DNA from: Vibrio pacinii DSM 19139
Lineage (GTDB): Bacteria; Pseudomonadota; Gammaproteobacteria; Enterobacterales; Vibrionaceae
Assembly (NCBI RefSeq): GCF_000711795.1
Contig: NZ_JONH01000013.1
Span: 1-64,000 of the forward strand
Length of the DNA: 64,000 nucleotides
Reading direction: 5' to 3'
Part shown: positions 42,998 to 54,480 of the stretch, piece by piece
Position numbering within the stretch: the stretch's first letter is position 1
Layout of the letters: every line of letters begins with the position of its first letter
Notes under the pieces: model-generated
What the model saw: only the letters and a program-made list of their open reading frames with translations
Database searches by the model: none
What the model was told of the DNA's origin: nothing
Made by a program: the position numbers and the translations under genes

Positions 42998-43975
42998 TTA
43001 ACGGGTCATTTTCTTTACAAAAACCACCACAAACAATGCCATAGTAAAACTCCCGAGAAATGCCTCACAAGCGGCGATAAACCGCGCCATCCCAACAGGA
43101 GAAATATCACCATACCCCAGAGTGGTGAAGGTCACGACACTAAAATAGAGCGAGTTTAAAAACTCGAGTAGATAAAATTGCCAACCTGTCACGCCTTCAT
43201 AGATAGGATGCGCCCCCGTGGTGTCGAGGAAGAAATACGCCAATGCGCAAACCACAATCAGGAAAATAGAAAAGCCGACAACACGCACCGGATCTTCCCC
43301 GTAGCCACAAAATATGTCGACGAGCTTAGAAATGACCCGTTTGTTACTAAAGCGTGGCATTTGATAGCGACGATAGCGCATTTCACGCTTAAAAAAATCG
43401 CCCGCCATTTCAAACAGCCCCTGTTTTTCACACTGCTTACGAATATTACGACATACCTCTTCGGCTTCTTGGCATAACTGTAACGAGTGTTTCTTGTCAC
43501 GTTTACGCAGCGCCTGCTTAGCTTCTAACTCTTGTTTAAGATAAATTCCCCACTCAATGTTCTCCAATTTAGCCCGAGCTAAGTCAGCGCCTAATAAGTT
43601 ACATCCGTCTAACTTGGCACAATGAAGATTGGCCCCTATCAGGCGAGCTTTCATCATTGAAGAGCCACGTAAGTCTAAGCCAAAAAAGTGTGCGTCTTTA
43701 AGATTGGCACGATAGAAATCGGCGCCTCGACACTGGTATCCCGCTTTACAGCCACGGTTGACCAAATCGATATCTTCAAGCTCGGTTCTCGCCAACTGAA
43801 ATCCGTCTAAAGGTTTACCTGCTGCGGCCCATTGCTCAACCTCGTCTTTAATATTGTCATTGCTTTTGTCGACGTTGGGATCATGCCAGTAACACAGTCC
43901 TGACTCACCACTTGGTTGATCGCAGCACCAGCCATCAGGGTTTTGATAGCTGCATCGGCCTAGTTGAGATTCCAT
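42998..43975 (-). CDS. Pentapeptide-repeat potassium channel with Cys-rich N terminus
   Basis: This 325-residue protein begins with a Cys/His cluster (C8, C17, C18, C28, H31) that could bind zinc. Pentapeptide repeats follow (about 68-142: RGADFYRANLKDAHFFGLDL, then RLIGANLHCAKLDGCNLLGA), then a charged helical linker (145-215). The two-helix pore domain has helices at about 231-250 and 300-320 and selectivity filter TLGYGD at 285-290. The soluble part is N-terminal, unlike RCK channels. The regulatory signal is unknown. Confidence 0.88.
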   Translation of the reverse strand: MESQLGRCSYQNPDGWCCDQPSGESGLCYWHDPNVDKSNDNIKDEVEQWAAAGKPLDGFQLARTELEDIDLVNRGCKAGYQCRGADFYRANLKDAHFFGLDLRGSSMMKARLIGANLHCAKLDGCNLLGADLARAKLENIEWGIYLKQELEAKQALRKRDKKHSLQLCQEAEEVCRNIRKQCEKQGLFEMAGDFFKREMRYRRYQMPRFSNKRVISKLVDIFCGYGEDPVRVVGFSIFLIVVCALAYFFLDTTGAHPIYEGVTGWQFYLLEFLNSLYFSVVTFTTLGYGDISPVGMARFIAACEAFLGSFTMALFVVVFVKKMTR

Positions 43976-44072
43976 ATGCGCTGCCCCTTACCGTTCCTGC
44001 CTAACGATGATATTGGGCAGAACTACTGATAAGTGTAGTGGCTGATTGTCGACGCGCCACGCTATTTACATA

Positions 44073-44963
44073 TCAATCACTATCAACTTCTTGCTTAAGC
44101 CACTGCTTGAACAGTCGCGTGTAGGGATCTTCGGTATGGGTGATGACAAAGTAACCTGCGTTAGCGCTTATTGGCTCAAATGGCGCGACTAAACGCTGCT
44201 GTTCAATTTCACTCCCCAGCAAAGCAACTCGTGCTAAAGCGATACCAACCCCTGCTTCCGCCGCCGACATCGCCATATCGGTACGATTAAAAAAGTGGCC
44301 TTGATGGGTTGGAAAGTTGAACCGCTGCGCCGCAGACCAAAAGCGCCACTCTTGATCTTTTTGCGCGCCTTGCCACGGCATCATGTCATGCAGCAAGGTG
44401 ACCTGATGCCAAGCTTCACTGCCGTGTACAATGTGCTGGTGCTGGCTCAAGTACTCTTGGCTCATGACCGGCAGCAAGGACTCCGCCATCAAAAGTTCAG
44501 CGTCGGGGTACTTGTAAGGCAGCGGACCATAATCAATCGCAAGATCAAAGTTACGCTTATCACTGTCAACCAATGCACCTTCTGCAATGGTATGAATTTG
44601 TACCTCTGGATACTGACGGTGAAATCTCTCTAATCTCGGCACCAACCACTTAAACGCAAACGAGGGCGTCAGTTTCAAGCGTATCTGTTTGCGCTCTGAC
44701 ACTTGGGTCAATTGAAAAATATTGTCTTCGATCGCCACAATGTGATGACTGGTCGCCTCAACCAACTTGGTTCCTTGTTCAGTCAAGCGCACACCACGCG
44801 CGTGACGTTCAAAAACACTAAAACCTAACCGCTGTTCAATCTGTTGCAACTGCTGGCTAATTGCTCCTACTGTCAAGTTGAGGTCCTTAGCAGCACTGGT
44901 TAAGCTTTGATGGCGGGCAACGGTGCAGATCAAATTTACTCCATGTAACAACGCCGATTTCAT
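44073..44963 (-). CDS. LysR family regulator, divergent to dadA
   Basis: This 296-residue regulator of the GcvA-like LysR group has the N-terminal helix-turn-helix VARHQSLTSAAKDLNLTVGA followed by ISQQLQQIEQRLGFSVFERH. The effector domain ends SEIEQQRLVAPFEPISANAG. It is divergent from the D-amino acid dehydrogenase gene with about 105 bases between starts, so it likely controls dadA and perhaps the alanine carrier beyond. Confidence 0.9.
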   Translation of the reverse strand: MKSALLHGVNLICTVARHQSLTSAAKDLNLTVGAISQQLQQIEQRLGFSVFERHARGVRLTEQGTKLVEATSHHIVAIEDNIFQLTQVSERKQIRLKLTPSFAFKWLVPRLERFHRQYPEVQIHTIAEGALVDSDKRNFDLAIDYGPLPYKYPDAELLMAESLLPVMSQEYLSQHQHIVHGSEAWHQVTLLHDMMPWQGAQKDQEWRFWSAAQRFNFPTHQGHFFNRTDMAMSAAEAGVGIALARVALLGSEIEQQRLVAPFEPISANAGYFVITHTEDPYTRLFKQWLKQEVDSD

Positions 44964-45068
44964 TTTTTAGCCTTTAGTTTTTCTAAACCCTACTATCAAT
45001 TCTTATCGATTGTTAAATCAATGTAAACAACCGATTCTTGGCAAAATTCAATCGTGTGAGAAGAAGAC

Positions 45069-46319
45069 GTGGAAGTCGTTGTATTAGGAAGTGGCGTAGT
45101 GGGTTTAACCAGCGCCTGGTATTTATCACAAGCCGGTTTTAGCGTGACCGTGATTGATAGACAAGCGCGTGCAGCCGAAGAGACAAGCTTCGCCAACGCG
45201 GGGCAAATATCCTATGGTTACTCCTCACCTTGGGCTGCACCTGGTATTCCAGCTAAAGCGATTAAGTGGTTGTTTGAACAACACGCGCCACTAAAAATCA
45301 AACCATCGATTAGCCCAGAGCTGATGCAGTGGGCGGGAAAAATGCTGCTTAACTGTCAACTCGATAAATACCGCATTAACAAGGCGCGTATGTTAACCGT
45401 TGCCAATCGCAGTCGAGACTGTTTAGCCAAGTTAAATCAGCAGTATCAGCTCGACTATCAAGGTCGTAGTCAGGGTACCTTGCAGATTTTTCGCACCACC
45501 GCTCAACTCACTGCGGTCGAAAAAGACATCAAATTGCTCGAAGAGAGTGGTACGCGCTTTGAGTTAATGGATAGCAAACAGTGTCTGGCTCAAGAGCCCG
45601 GATTACATCACATGCAAGGAGAGCTCGTCGGCGGGTTATATTTACCCGATGATCAGACCGGTGACTGTTACCTCTTTTGCCAACAGTTACAGCAAATGGC
45701 GCAGCAAGCAGGCGTTAAGTTTCTATTTAACACCCATATCGATGCATTACTCACTGAGAAAAACCGCGTTGTCGGTATCACTACCAATCAGGGCACCATC
45801 AGCGGTGATCACTATGTTGTCGCGATGGGCAGTTATTCCAAACACCTCTTGGCGCCATTTGGCATCGATTTGCCGGTTTATCCTGTCAAGGGGTACTCGC
45901 TAACCTTACCCGTGATCGATGAGCAACATGCACCAAATTCGACCATTATGGACGAGACCTACAAAGTCGCGGTCACGCGCTTTAATGAACGAATTCGCGT
46001 TGCAGGTACCGCTGAGCTGGCCGGATTTGATACTGCGTTACCGGACAAGCGCTTAGCGACACTCAATCATGTGGTCAGTCAGTTGTTCCCACATGGGGTC
46101 GACTTTAATCAGGCCGAGTACTGGAGCGGCTTTCGTCCGATGACGCCTGATGGCACGCCGATTATTGGCCAAACATCGCTGGCAAACCTCTATACCAATA
46201 CTGGTCACGGGACCTTAGGTTGGACGATGGCCTGTGGCTCGGCCGACATCTTAACCGAGATCATCGCTGCACAAGGGAAACCAACTCAGCCCGAATTAAG
46301 TGTTGCCCGTTATGGCTAG
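45069..46319 (+). CDS. dadA: D-amino acid dehydrogenase
   Basis: This 416-residue FAD flavoprotein oxidises D-alanine and other D-amino acids to 2-oxo acids and passes electrons to the respiratory chain. The FAD motif is VVVLGSGVVGLTSAWYLSQA at the very N terminus, followed by RQARAAEETSFANAGQISYG. The C-terminal block FRPMTPDGTPIIGQTSLANL and TGHGTLGWTMACGSA complete the family pattern. The start is GTG at 45069 with AGAAG upstream. A divergent LysR gene and a downstream alanine:cation symporter support an alanine role. No racemase (dadX) is adjacent. Confidence 0.9.
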   Translation: MEVVVLGSGVVGLTSAWYLSQAGFSVTVIDRQARAAEETSFANAGQISYGYSSPWAAPGIPAKAIKWLFEQHAPLKIKPSISPELMQWAGKMLLNCQLDKYRINKARMLTVANRSRDCLAKLNQQYQLDYQGRSQGTLQIFRTTAQLTAVEKDIKLLEESGTRFELMDSKQCLAQEPGLHHMQGELVGGLYLPDDQTGDCYLFCQQLQQMAQQAGVKFLFNTHIDALLTEKNRVVGITTNQGTISGDHYVVAMGSYSKHLLAPFGIDLPVYPVKGYSLTLPVIDEQHAPNSTIMDETYKVAVTRFNERIRVAGTAELAGFDTALPDKRLATLNHVVSQLFPHGVDFNQAEYWSGFRPMTPDGTPIIGQTSLANLYTNTGHGTLGWTMACGSADILTEIIAAQGKPTQPELSVARYG

Positions 46320-46648
46320 TAACTGACTCTGTCAAAGCTTCACCACACAACCAGCTTTAACCATATAAAAAGCTAGACTGCGCCAAATTGATAAAATAAT
46401 CGACAGCGCAGTTTAGCAATGTTTTAAACATCCTCCCTACCAAACGTAATATCCACGCCATCTATATAGATGATAATTTTCATTAAGTAAGCGCAACCTC
46501 TCGCGATGATTTAACACTTTTTTAGCACTTTGTGTTTGGTATCACGCTAATTAACACTGATAGATAAATAAATTAACAATTGCGTTACAGAAAGGGTAAT
46601 ATCCTGTTCAGAAAACAACCATTACAAAACAGAACAGGGAAAATTCTT
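46320..46648. other. Leader region of the alanine symporter
   Basis: About 330 AT-rich bases between dadA and the AGCS gene. No gene, RNA or clear operator recognised; it probably holds the symporter promoter. Confidence 0.5.
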
Positions 46649-48190
46649 ATGCAGTCATTTGTTGATTTTCTGAATGGAATCATCTGGAGTCCGGTACTAA
46701 TTTATTTGTGCCTGGGCGCTGGTTTGTTCTACTCAATCTTGACTCGTTTCGTGCAAATTCGTCACTTTACGGAAATGTGGCGTCTACTACTTTCAGGTAA
46801 AAGCTCATCGAAAGGTATCTCATCTTTCCAAGCATTAGCCGTGTCACTTTCAGGACGTGTCGGTACTGGTAACATCGCGGGTGTCGCTGCTGCGATTGGC
46901 TTCGGTGGCCCTGGCGCAGTTTTCTGGATGTGGGTTGTCGCCTTCTTTGGCGCTGCAACAGCCTACGCCGAGTCAACACTGGCGCAAATCTATAAAGAGG
47001 AAGACAACGGAGAGTTCCGTGGTGGCCCTGCTTACTACATCGAAAAAGCGATGGGACAAAAATGGTACGCATGGATTTTTGCTGTCGCGACCATCTTTGC
47101 TTGTGGCTTCCTACTTCCGGGCGTTCAATCAAACAGTATTGGTAATGCCGTTGAAGCCGCCTTTGGTTCTGGTGCAATGATCGAGACTGCCATCGGCACG
47201 TTCAGCTTTGCTAAAATCCTAACCGGTACGATTATCTCTGTGATTCTGGCGTTCATCATCTTTGGTGGTGTTAAACGTATCGCAAACTTCACACAGATCG
47301 TTGTTCCTTTCATGGCATTGGCATACATCATCACCGCTTTCGTTATCATCTTACTTAACATCGGTGAAGTACCACGCGTATTTGCCATGATTTTAGGTGA
47401 TGCATTTACACCTATGGCTGGCATGGGTGCTGCGATTGGTTGGGGCGTCAAACGAGGCGTTTACTCTAACGAAGCTGGTCAAGGTACCGGGCCTCACGCC
47501 GCCGCGGCCGCGAACGTAGATCACCCAGCGCAGCAAGGCTTAGTTCAGTCGTTCTCAATCTACATTGATACGCTGCTAGTTTGTTCTGCAACCGCGTTTA
47601 TGATCATCATCACGGGAGCGTACAACGTCCATGGCGCTGAAGGGTTCCTAGTGCAAAACATTGCCACTGACATTGCTGCAAACGGCCCAGTCTTTACCCA
47701 AATGGCGATTGAAAGTGCACTGCCTGGCATTGGTAAGCCATTTATCGCGATTGCGCTGTTCTTCTTCGCTTTCACTACCATCTTAGCTTACTACTACATT
47801 GCAGAAACTAACGTGGCTTATATTCGTCGTACTGTGAAAGTGAATGGCGTAATGTTCCTGCTAAAGATCGCGCTGATTGCTGTCGTGTTCTACGGTACCG
47901 TCAAAACGGCTAATCTTGCGTGGGCATTGGGTGATGTAGGTGTTGGCCTGATGGCTTGGCTCAACATCGTCGGTATTTTGATTATCTTCTTTATGTCTAA
48001 ACCTGCGTTGAAAGCGTTAAGAGACTACGAAGAACAACAGAAACAAGGCGTAACAGAATATACCTTTAATCCGGTTAAACTGGGCATCAAAGGCGCTGAC
48101 TACTGGGAAGATAAATATCGTCGTAAGACAGGAAAAGAGCCGCAAGCAGAAGCGGAAGACACCAAACCTGTTGAACAACCGTCAACTTAA
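46649..48190 (+). CDS. Sodium:alanine symporter (AGCS family)
   Basis: A 513-residue secondary transporter from ATG 46649 (MQSFVDFLNGIIWSPVLIYL); upstream codons to 46580 lack support. About ten to eleven helices. Family signatures: ALAVSLSGRVGTGNIAGVAA, AVFWMWVVAFFGAATAYAES and GVKRGVYSNEAGQGTGPHAA. It imports alanine or glycine with sodium. It lies downstream of dadA in the same direction and probably supplies alanine for it. The tail after 480 is charged and Glu-rich (ending EAEDTKPVEQPST). Confidence 0.93.
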   Translation: MQSFVDFLNGIIWSPVLIYLCLGAGLFYSILTRFVQIRHFTEMWRLLLSGKSSSKGISSFQALAVSLSGRVGTGNIAGVAAAIGFGGPGAVFWMWVVAFFGAATAYAESTLAQIYKEEDNGEFRGGPAYYIEKAMGQKWYAWIFAVATIFACGFLLPGVQSNSIGNAVEAAFGSGAMIETAIGTFSFAKILTGTIISVILAFIIFGGVKRIANFTQIVVPFMALAYIITAFVIILLNIGEVPRVFAMILGDAFTPMAGMGAAIGWGVKRGVYSNEAGQGTGPHAAAAANVDHPAQQGLVQSFSIYIDTLLVCSATAFMIIITGAYNVHGAEGFLVQNIATDIAANGPVFTQMAIESALPGIGKPFIAIALFFFAFTTILAYYYIAETNVAYIRRTVKVNGVMFLLKIALIAVVFYGTVKTANLAWALGDVGVGLMAWLNIVGILIIFFMSKPALKALRDYEEQQKQGVTEYTFNPVKLGIKGADYWEDKYRRKTGKEPQAEAEDTKPVEQPST

Positions 48191-48226
48191 TCTAAATAAT
48201 ATCGCTTGAGAAAAGCAGTGGTAAAA

Positions 48227-48258
48227 AAAGGGGTTAGCCAGTGGCTAACCCCTTTATC
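48227..48258. terminator. Bidirectional terminator between the alanine carrier and acetate transporter
   Basis: AAAGGGGTTAGCCA (48227-48240) pairs with TGGCTAACCCCTTT (48242-48255); long perfect stem with A and T runs on both sides. Confidence 0.9.
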
Positions 48259-48319
48259 ATTCCTGTTTCCCATAGTTCAGCATTGCTATTTCAGGCAAAT
48301 ACCAACACCGAATATTTTT

Positions 48320-48916
48320 TTACGCCGCGACTTGCTCTAGTTCAACCTGTTCAGCCGATTTCTTCTCACCAATCGGTAAAATGGTGCGACCATATTCGTT
48401 GTTAAGTACTTGAGCCATCGCAAAATAGATCGCGCTCGCACCACAGAAGATACCTTCAAAACCGGCAATCGTGCCAATCAGCTCACTACCGGTAAAATCA
48501 CGTGCAGCGAGTAGGAAGAATAAGATGGTCAGTGAGCCAAACACCACTTGTTTCGCCACAGGGTAGCAAAGAGAGCCAATAAACATAAAGCCGGTGAATA
48601 CACCCCAAAGCAATAGGTACCAACCCATAAAGCTGGCCGGACTTGCTGGCAGCCCCATGTATGGCATAACAATTACCCCCACAAGCGTCAGCCAAAACAG
48701 ACCGTACGAAGTAAACGCCGTGGTACCAAACGTATCACCACGCTTAAAGCACATCATGCCAACCAACACTTGGCTTAGACCACCATAGAAAATACCCATT
48801 GCTAGGATCATAGAATCAATGGGGAAAAAACCTGCATTATGGATGTTAAGCAGGATGGTTGTCATACCGAAACCCATCAGGCCAAGTGGAGCTGGGTTTG
48901 CCAGTTTTGTTGACAT
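48320..48916 (-). CDS. Acetate uptake transporter (SatP/AceTr family)
   Basis: A 198-residue membrane protein of the GPR1/FUN34/YaaH family. The signature KLANPAPLGLMGFGMTTILL matches the N-P-x-P-L-G-L motif, and six helices follow (for example SMILAMGIFYGGLSQVLVGM and FGTTAFTSYGLFWLTLVG). It moves acetate and succinate across the inner membrane. ATG 48916 follows AAAGGTG; a GTG at 48925 is possible. It is a single gene. Confidence 0.92.
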   Translation of the reverse strand: MSTKLANPAPLGLMGFGMTTILLNIHNAGFFPIDSMILAMGIFYGGLSQVLVGMMCFKRGDTFGTTAFTSYGLFWLTLVGVIVMPYMGLPASPASFMGWYLLLWGVFTGFMFIGSLCYPVAKQVVFGSLTILFFLLAARDFTGSELIGTIAGFEGIFCGASAIYFAMAQVLNNEYGRTILPIGEKKSAEQVELEQVAA

Positions 48917-49027
48917 TTTGCACACCTTTAAAAAAAGTTAATAAAAATTACGCGCGAATTTTAATCCCGTTCAATAAAAAAGCCAGAGGCAGACAGTGCA
49001 ATCTAAGATTGCGCAAATAACTCACAA

Positions 49028-49060
49028 ACAACAGCGGCGAGTCAATTGACTCGCCGCGGT
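49028..49060 (-). terminator. 24-base perfect palindrome downstream of the chitinase
   Basis: GCGGCGAGTCAA and TTGACTCGCCGC (49034-49057) are exact complements with no spacer. On the minus strand it is followed by TGTTGTTTGTG, so it most likely ends transcription of the chitinase gene. An operator for a dimeric protein is an alternative. Confidence 0.65.
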
Positions 49061-49096
49061 GTTACTTGGTCGCTTAAATTATGGTGAATTAGCCCT

Positions 49097-50782
49097 CTAT
49101 TGGCATGATATTTCATCCCAGAACCAGTTTGACTGGATTGGAGATTCCCACACACCTGGGCCGTTTTTGGCCACAAAACACTTGCCTTGATACGTTACTT
49201 TATCGCCATCGGCCACTTGGGACGTTCCTGGCTGCCACTGGATAAAAGCATCTGGTACGGGCGTTGGTTCTGGGGTCGGAGTTGGGTCAGGTTCTGGTGT
49301 AGGCTCTGGTTCTGGATCTGGGGTCGGCGTTGGCTCTGGAGTCGTTGGAGTCCCCGATACAGGCTCCCATGGTCCACCTTGTGAAGGATCATCACCTTGT
49401 GTCCACCATTTTGCCTGATAGGTTGCGCCATTATGCGTCACTTGCTCACCCGCGTTATACACTTTATTGATATCCCAACCATTCCCACCGGGATCGGTTC
49501 CTGGGTCTACTGGGTCAAGTTGCTCAACCACTCGTACTTCAGGCCAGCTTGAGTGTGAACCATAAAGGTTAGTCACACATTTTTCGTAATCACCTGCCAC
49601 CAAGGCTGAGTAAGCCGTTTGAAAACCAACCAGTTCACACTCAAATGAGTAGCCCCCAGGGCGATCAGCATAGTACTTCCAGTTACCATCCCAATTGGTG
49701 TACAGCACGTCGGTTGCGCCATTTAAGTTCAAACTTCCGTAAGGCGTTTGCTGCCAACACGTGCTCTTTTCGTCTGTTTCAAGCGGGATTTGATAGTGAT
49801 TAGATAAGCCTTCCCAATAACGAATGCGGTTAACTGGCTGACCTTTGTCTTTGTTTTGTTCACCACACTCAATACCACCGTTAATGATATTAATAGTGGT
49901 ACCAAACCCATAACCGATACCTGCATCAATCTCTCGTTGAGAGGGAGTCCAAGTTTTATCGATCACATGCAGCATGGCTGGTTTAGGGGCTTGCGGGGTG
50001 AGAAAAAACCAAATCGCGGAGGCCAGATTCAGCCAAGAGTCAGCCACCAGCCCCGGATTGTTGAGTAACACCGATGCGTCACCGTCAAACATGACTTCTG
50101 AGAATGCGCCGTAGTTAAAATGGTAAGAAAGTTGTTTGGCACCGCGACCAAAATAGCCTTGTCCGACGGCACATGGCCATTTTTTATTTTGCCAATCGTT
50201 CTGTCCACAACCCGTGGTATAGCCTTCTTGTCCTTCTGACCACCCCATTTCACGCACGTGAACTAATGCTTGTTGCCACTCTTCTAGTCCGAGTGGGTTA
50301 TCCGACGTATTATCTATCGCGATATGCCCCCCTGTCTCTTGAGCGAAGTGAGCAAATGCCGTCACGATAGAACGCTTACAAATAGCATCTGAATCTCGTC
50401 CATCAGTGTATTCAGCACAGAAGGCCGGAAATTTACCGATAGCACGTAAAAATCGTGTATACGTATATTCTGGCGCCGCCATATGGGTCAGAAAATCCCA
50501 TTCAGCTTGAGGGAAAACACGCTCAGCACGCTTGACGTTGTCAGGGTTAGACATAAGCCCGGCATCAATGGCTTCAACCACTGTGTTAGGCGCAGTACTC
50601 AGCGCCTGAGACCAAATTTGGTACATCGGGTCAGCCGTTTTCTGCATTTCTGCGGCCTCGATATCGCTGCGTGCAACAACATAACCGGTTGGATTATCTG
50701 GGTCTGGCTGAATGTTCATTGCAGCCCAAGTGGGAGTCGTGGCCAAAATAGCCAATGCCGTTAGGTAACGTGTTTTGTTCAT
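49097..50782 (-). CDS. GH19-family chitinase with two carbohydrate-binding modules
   Basis: A secreted enzyme of 561 residues from ATG 50782 ([20 protein letters not shown], signal peptide); the frame extends to 50899. The GH19 domain spans about 80-370 with acid catalyst E149 in [10 protein letters not shown] and the signature [20 protein letters not shown] chitin-binding CBM5/12 module follows ([39 protein letters not shown]). Next is a Pro-Thr-Glu linker ([20 protein letters not shown]) and a second CBM5/12-like domain ([20 protein letters not shown] to the end). It degrades chitin outside the cell. Confidence 0.93.
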   Translation of the reverse strand: MNKTRYLTALAILATTPTWAAMNIQPDPDNPTGYVVARSDIEAAEMQKTADPMYQIWSQALSTAPNTVVEAIDAGLMSNPDNVKRAERVFPQAEWDFLTHMAAPEYTYTRFLRAIGKFPAFCAEYTDGRDSDAICKRSIVTAFAHFAQETGGHIAIDNTSDNPLGLEEWQQALVHVREMGWSEGQEGYTTGCGQNDWQNKKWPCAVGQGYFGRGAKQLSYHFNYGAFSEVMFDGDASVLLNNPGLVADSWLNLASAIWFFLTPQAPKPAMLHVIDKTWTPSQREIDAGIGYGFGTTINIINGGIECGEQNKDKGQPVNRIRYWEGLSNHYQIPLETDEKSTCWQQTPYGSLNLNGATDVLYTNWDGNWKYYADRPGGYSFECELVGFQTAYSALVAGDYEKCVTNLYGSHSSWPEVRVVEQLDPVDPGTDPGGNGWDINKVYNAGEQVTHNGATYQAKWWTQGDDPSQGGPWEPVSGTPTTPEPTPTPDPEPEPTPEPDPTPTPEPTPVPDAFIQWQPGTSQVADGDKVTYQGKCFVAKNGPGVWESPIQSNWFWDEISCQ

Positions 50783-51048
50783 CGAACCAATCCTTGTATG
50801 AATAGCTTGTGTGAATAGCTCACCCAAGATTAGAAAAGTCCGAGCCTTGCTGCACGTGAAGTCTCTGTCACCAAAGTCAAGTTGCGAGGCAGTGTTCAAT
50901 TACAACAAAAGCCGTCACTCTGCGTTAACTAAAACTGTCTAATCGATTCAAAAAATCAATTTAAACAAACGTTTTCACTGCCTATGGGTTGTCGACTCAC
51001 AGAGTCATCAGCGTACAGTAATGTGGTTAAACTCGGCGATAACAAAAC

Positions 51049-51076
51049 AAAAAAACTAGCCCGAGAGCTAGTTTTT
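51049..51076 (-). terminator. Terminator of guaA
   Basis: AAAACTAGC and GCTAGTTTT flank a 6-base loop, with T residues on the minus-strand exit. Confidence 0.85.
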
Positions 51077-51105
51077 GTTAACGTTTCATGGTCAATCGAG
51101 AGTGA

Positions 51106-52659
<1,554 letters not shown>

Positions 52660-52691
52660 TTTGAGCAGTCTTTTTAGGCTAAGTGATTAAA

Positions 52692-52718
52692 ACGGAGGCG
52701 AGTTTACTCGCCTCTTCT
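52692..52718 (-). terminator. Hairpin between guaB and guaA
   Basis: GAGGCGAGT (52695-52703) pairs perfectly with ACTCGCCTC (52706-52714); minus-strand exit reads CGTTTT. It may be a partial terminator or attenuator that lowers guaA relative to guaB. Confidence 0.7.
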
Positions 52719-52784
52719 TAATGCTTCAAGGAAAAGCAAACGTTTACGTAAAGTTATTGCATAGCAAAAACTCGTCAACGCTGA

Positions 52785-54248
52785 TTAACCCAAACGGTAG
52801 TTTGGCGCTTCCTTAGTGATTTGGACGTCGTGTACGTGAGACTCTTTCATACCAGCACCAGAGATGCGGACAAATTCAGCTTTAGTGCGCATTTCTTCGA
52901 TCGTTGGTGAACCTGTAAGGCCCATACTTGAACGAAGACCACCCATTTGTTGATGCACGATCTCTTTTAGGCGACCTTTGTAAGCGATACGGCCTTCGAT
53001 GCCTTCAGGAACAAGTTTGTCTGCAGCATTGTCAGACTGGAAGTAACGATCAGATGAACCTTGAGACATTGCACCTAGTGAGCCCATACCACGGTAAGAC
53101 TTGTATGAACGACCGTTATATAGAATGACTTCGCCCGGCGCTTCTTCAGTACCAGCAAACATCGAACCGACCATAACGCATGATGCGCCAGCGACAATCG
53201 CTTTACAGATATCACCTGAGAAACGGATACCACCATCAGCAATCACTGGGATGCCGTGTTGATTGGCCACTTCAGCCGCATCGGCGATAGCCGTAACTTG
53301 AGGAACGCCAACACCAGTTACAATACGAGTAGTACAAATAGAACCAGGGCCGATACCCACTTTGACTGCGCTAACACCAGCATCGATAAGCGCTTTAGCG
53401 CCTGCGCCAGTTGCAACGTTACCACCGATGATGTCGAGATCTGGGTAAGCGGCACGAGTTTCACGAATGCGGTTTAGTACCCCTTCAGAATGACCATGTG
53501 AAGAGTCAATCAGCAGTACGTCAACACCCGCTTCAACCAAAGCCGCAACACGCTCTTCGTTTCCGGCACCTGCACCAACGGCGGCACCGACGCGCAAGCT
53601 GCCACGCTCATCTTTACAAGCGTTTGGTTTACTTTCTGCTTTGTGGAAGTCTTTCGCTGTGATCATACCGGTCAGTTGGAACTCATCGTTCACTACCAAT
53701 ACTTTCTCTACGCGCGCTTTGTGCATTTTCTCTTGAACTTCTTCACGAGTAGCCCCTTCTTTCACGGCGGCAAGACGCTCTTTTGGCGTCATTACAACAT
53801 CAACTTTCTTAGAAAGATCAGTGACAAAGCGAACATCACGGCCGGTGATAATACCAACCAGCTCGTTAGTATCAGTGACGACAGGGAAACCGGCAAAACC
53901 GTGCTTTTCAGTTAGAGCGATAACATCAGCGATAGTGGCATCAGGATTTATGGTTACTGGGTGAGAAACCACACCCGCTTCATAAATCTTAACTTGGTGA
54001 ACCATTTGAGCCTGCTGCTCGATAGACATGTTTTTATGAATAAAACCAATGCCGCCTTCCTGCGCAAGAGCGATAGCGAGACGAGCTTCCGTCACGGTAT
54101 CCATAGATGCAGAAACCATTGGAATATTTAAAGTGATATTTTTCGTCAACTGAGTGCGAAGATCAGCTGTGTTTGGGAGAACGGTGGAGTGTGCTGGCAC
54201 AAGCAGTACGTCGTCGAATGTCAGCGCTTCTTTGGCAATTCTTAGCAT
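52785..54248 (-). CDS. guaB: Inosine-5'-monophosphate dehydrogenase
   Basis: A 487-residue enzyme that oxidises IMP to XMP, the first committed step to GMP. ATG 54248 ([20 protein letters not shown]) gives the standard length; the frame extends to 54341. Two CBS domains (about 95-205; [38 protein letters not shown]) interrupt the barrel. The catalytic cysteine loop is [16 protein letters not shown]. The flap and monovalent cation site follow. It is first in the guaB-guaA unit. Confidence 0.98.
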   Translation of the reverse strand: MLRIAKEALTFDDVLLVPAHSTVLPNTADLRTQLTKNITLNIPMVSASMDTVTEARLAIALAQEGGIGFIHKNMSIEQQAQMVHQVKIYEAGVVSHPVTINPDATIADVIALTEKHGFAGFPVVTDTNELVGIITGRDVRFVTDLSKKVDVVMTPKERLAAVKEGATREEVQEKMHKARVEKVLVVNDEFQLTGMITAKDFHKAESKPNACKDERGSLRVGAAVGAGAGNEERVAALVEAGVDVLLIDSSHGHSEGVLNRIRETRAAYPDLDIIGGNVATGAGAKALIDAGVSAVKVGIGPGSICTTRIVTGVGVPQVTAIADAAEVANQHGIPVIADGGIRFSGDICKAIVAGASCVMVGSMFAGTEEAPGEVILYNGRSYKSYRGMGSLGAMSQGSSDRYFQSDNAADKLVPEGIEGRIAYKGRLKEIVHQQMGGLRSSMGLTGSPTIEEMRTKAEFVRISGAGMKESHVHDVQITKEAPNYRLG

Positions 54249-54363
54249 TTGCAATATCTCACAATTAGAGGAGTAAAAAGAATAATCCGGTCTCATCGTT
54301 TCGCATAATGAGGGCAGTAAGCTTGGGAAACTCAGCTGCATTTGGATTAGATATTGCGGACGG

Positions 54364-54391
54364 ATTATACGGCCTGAGCAATCGCTTGGCT
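54364..54391 (-). promoter_or_regulatory. guaB promoter with PurR-like box
   Basis: On the minus strand a perfect TATAAT (forward 54364-54369) lies 115 bases before the guaB ATG. Over its -35 region lies GAGCAATCGCTTGGCT (54376-54391), which matches the PurR core GCAA-N-CG-N-TT at 11 of 12 positions. PurR represses guaBA in E. coli, so the same control is likely. Confidence 0.6.
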
Positions 54392-54480
54392 ACACATTTT
54401 TATATTTTTAATTTGCATTTACCCCCTTGCTATGTATTATATTGCCGCTAATTTCCATAATCACGCCCAAGAGATTAGCT

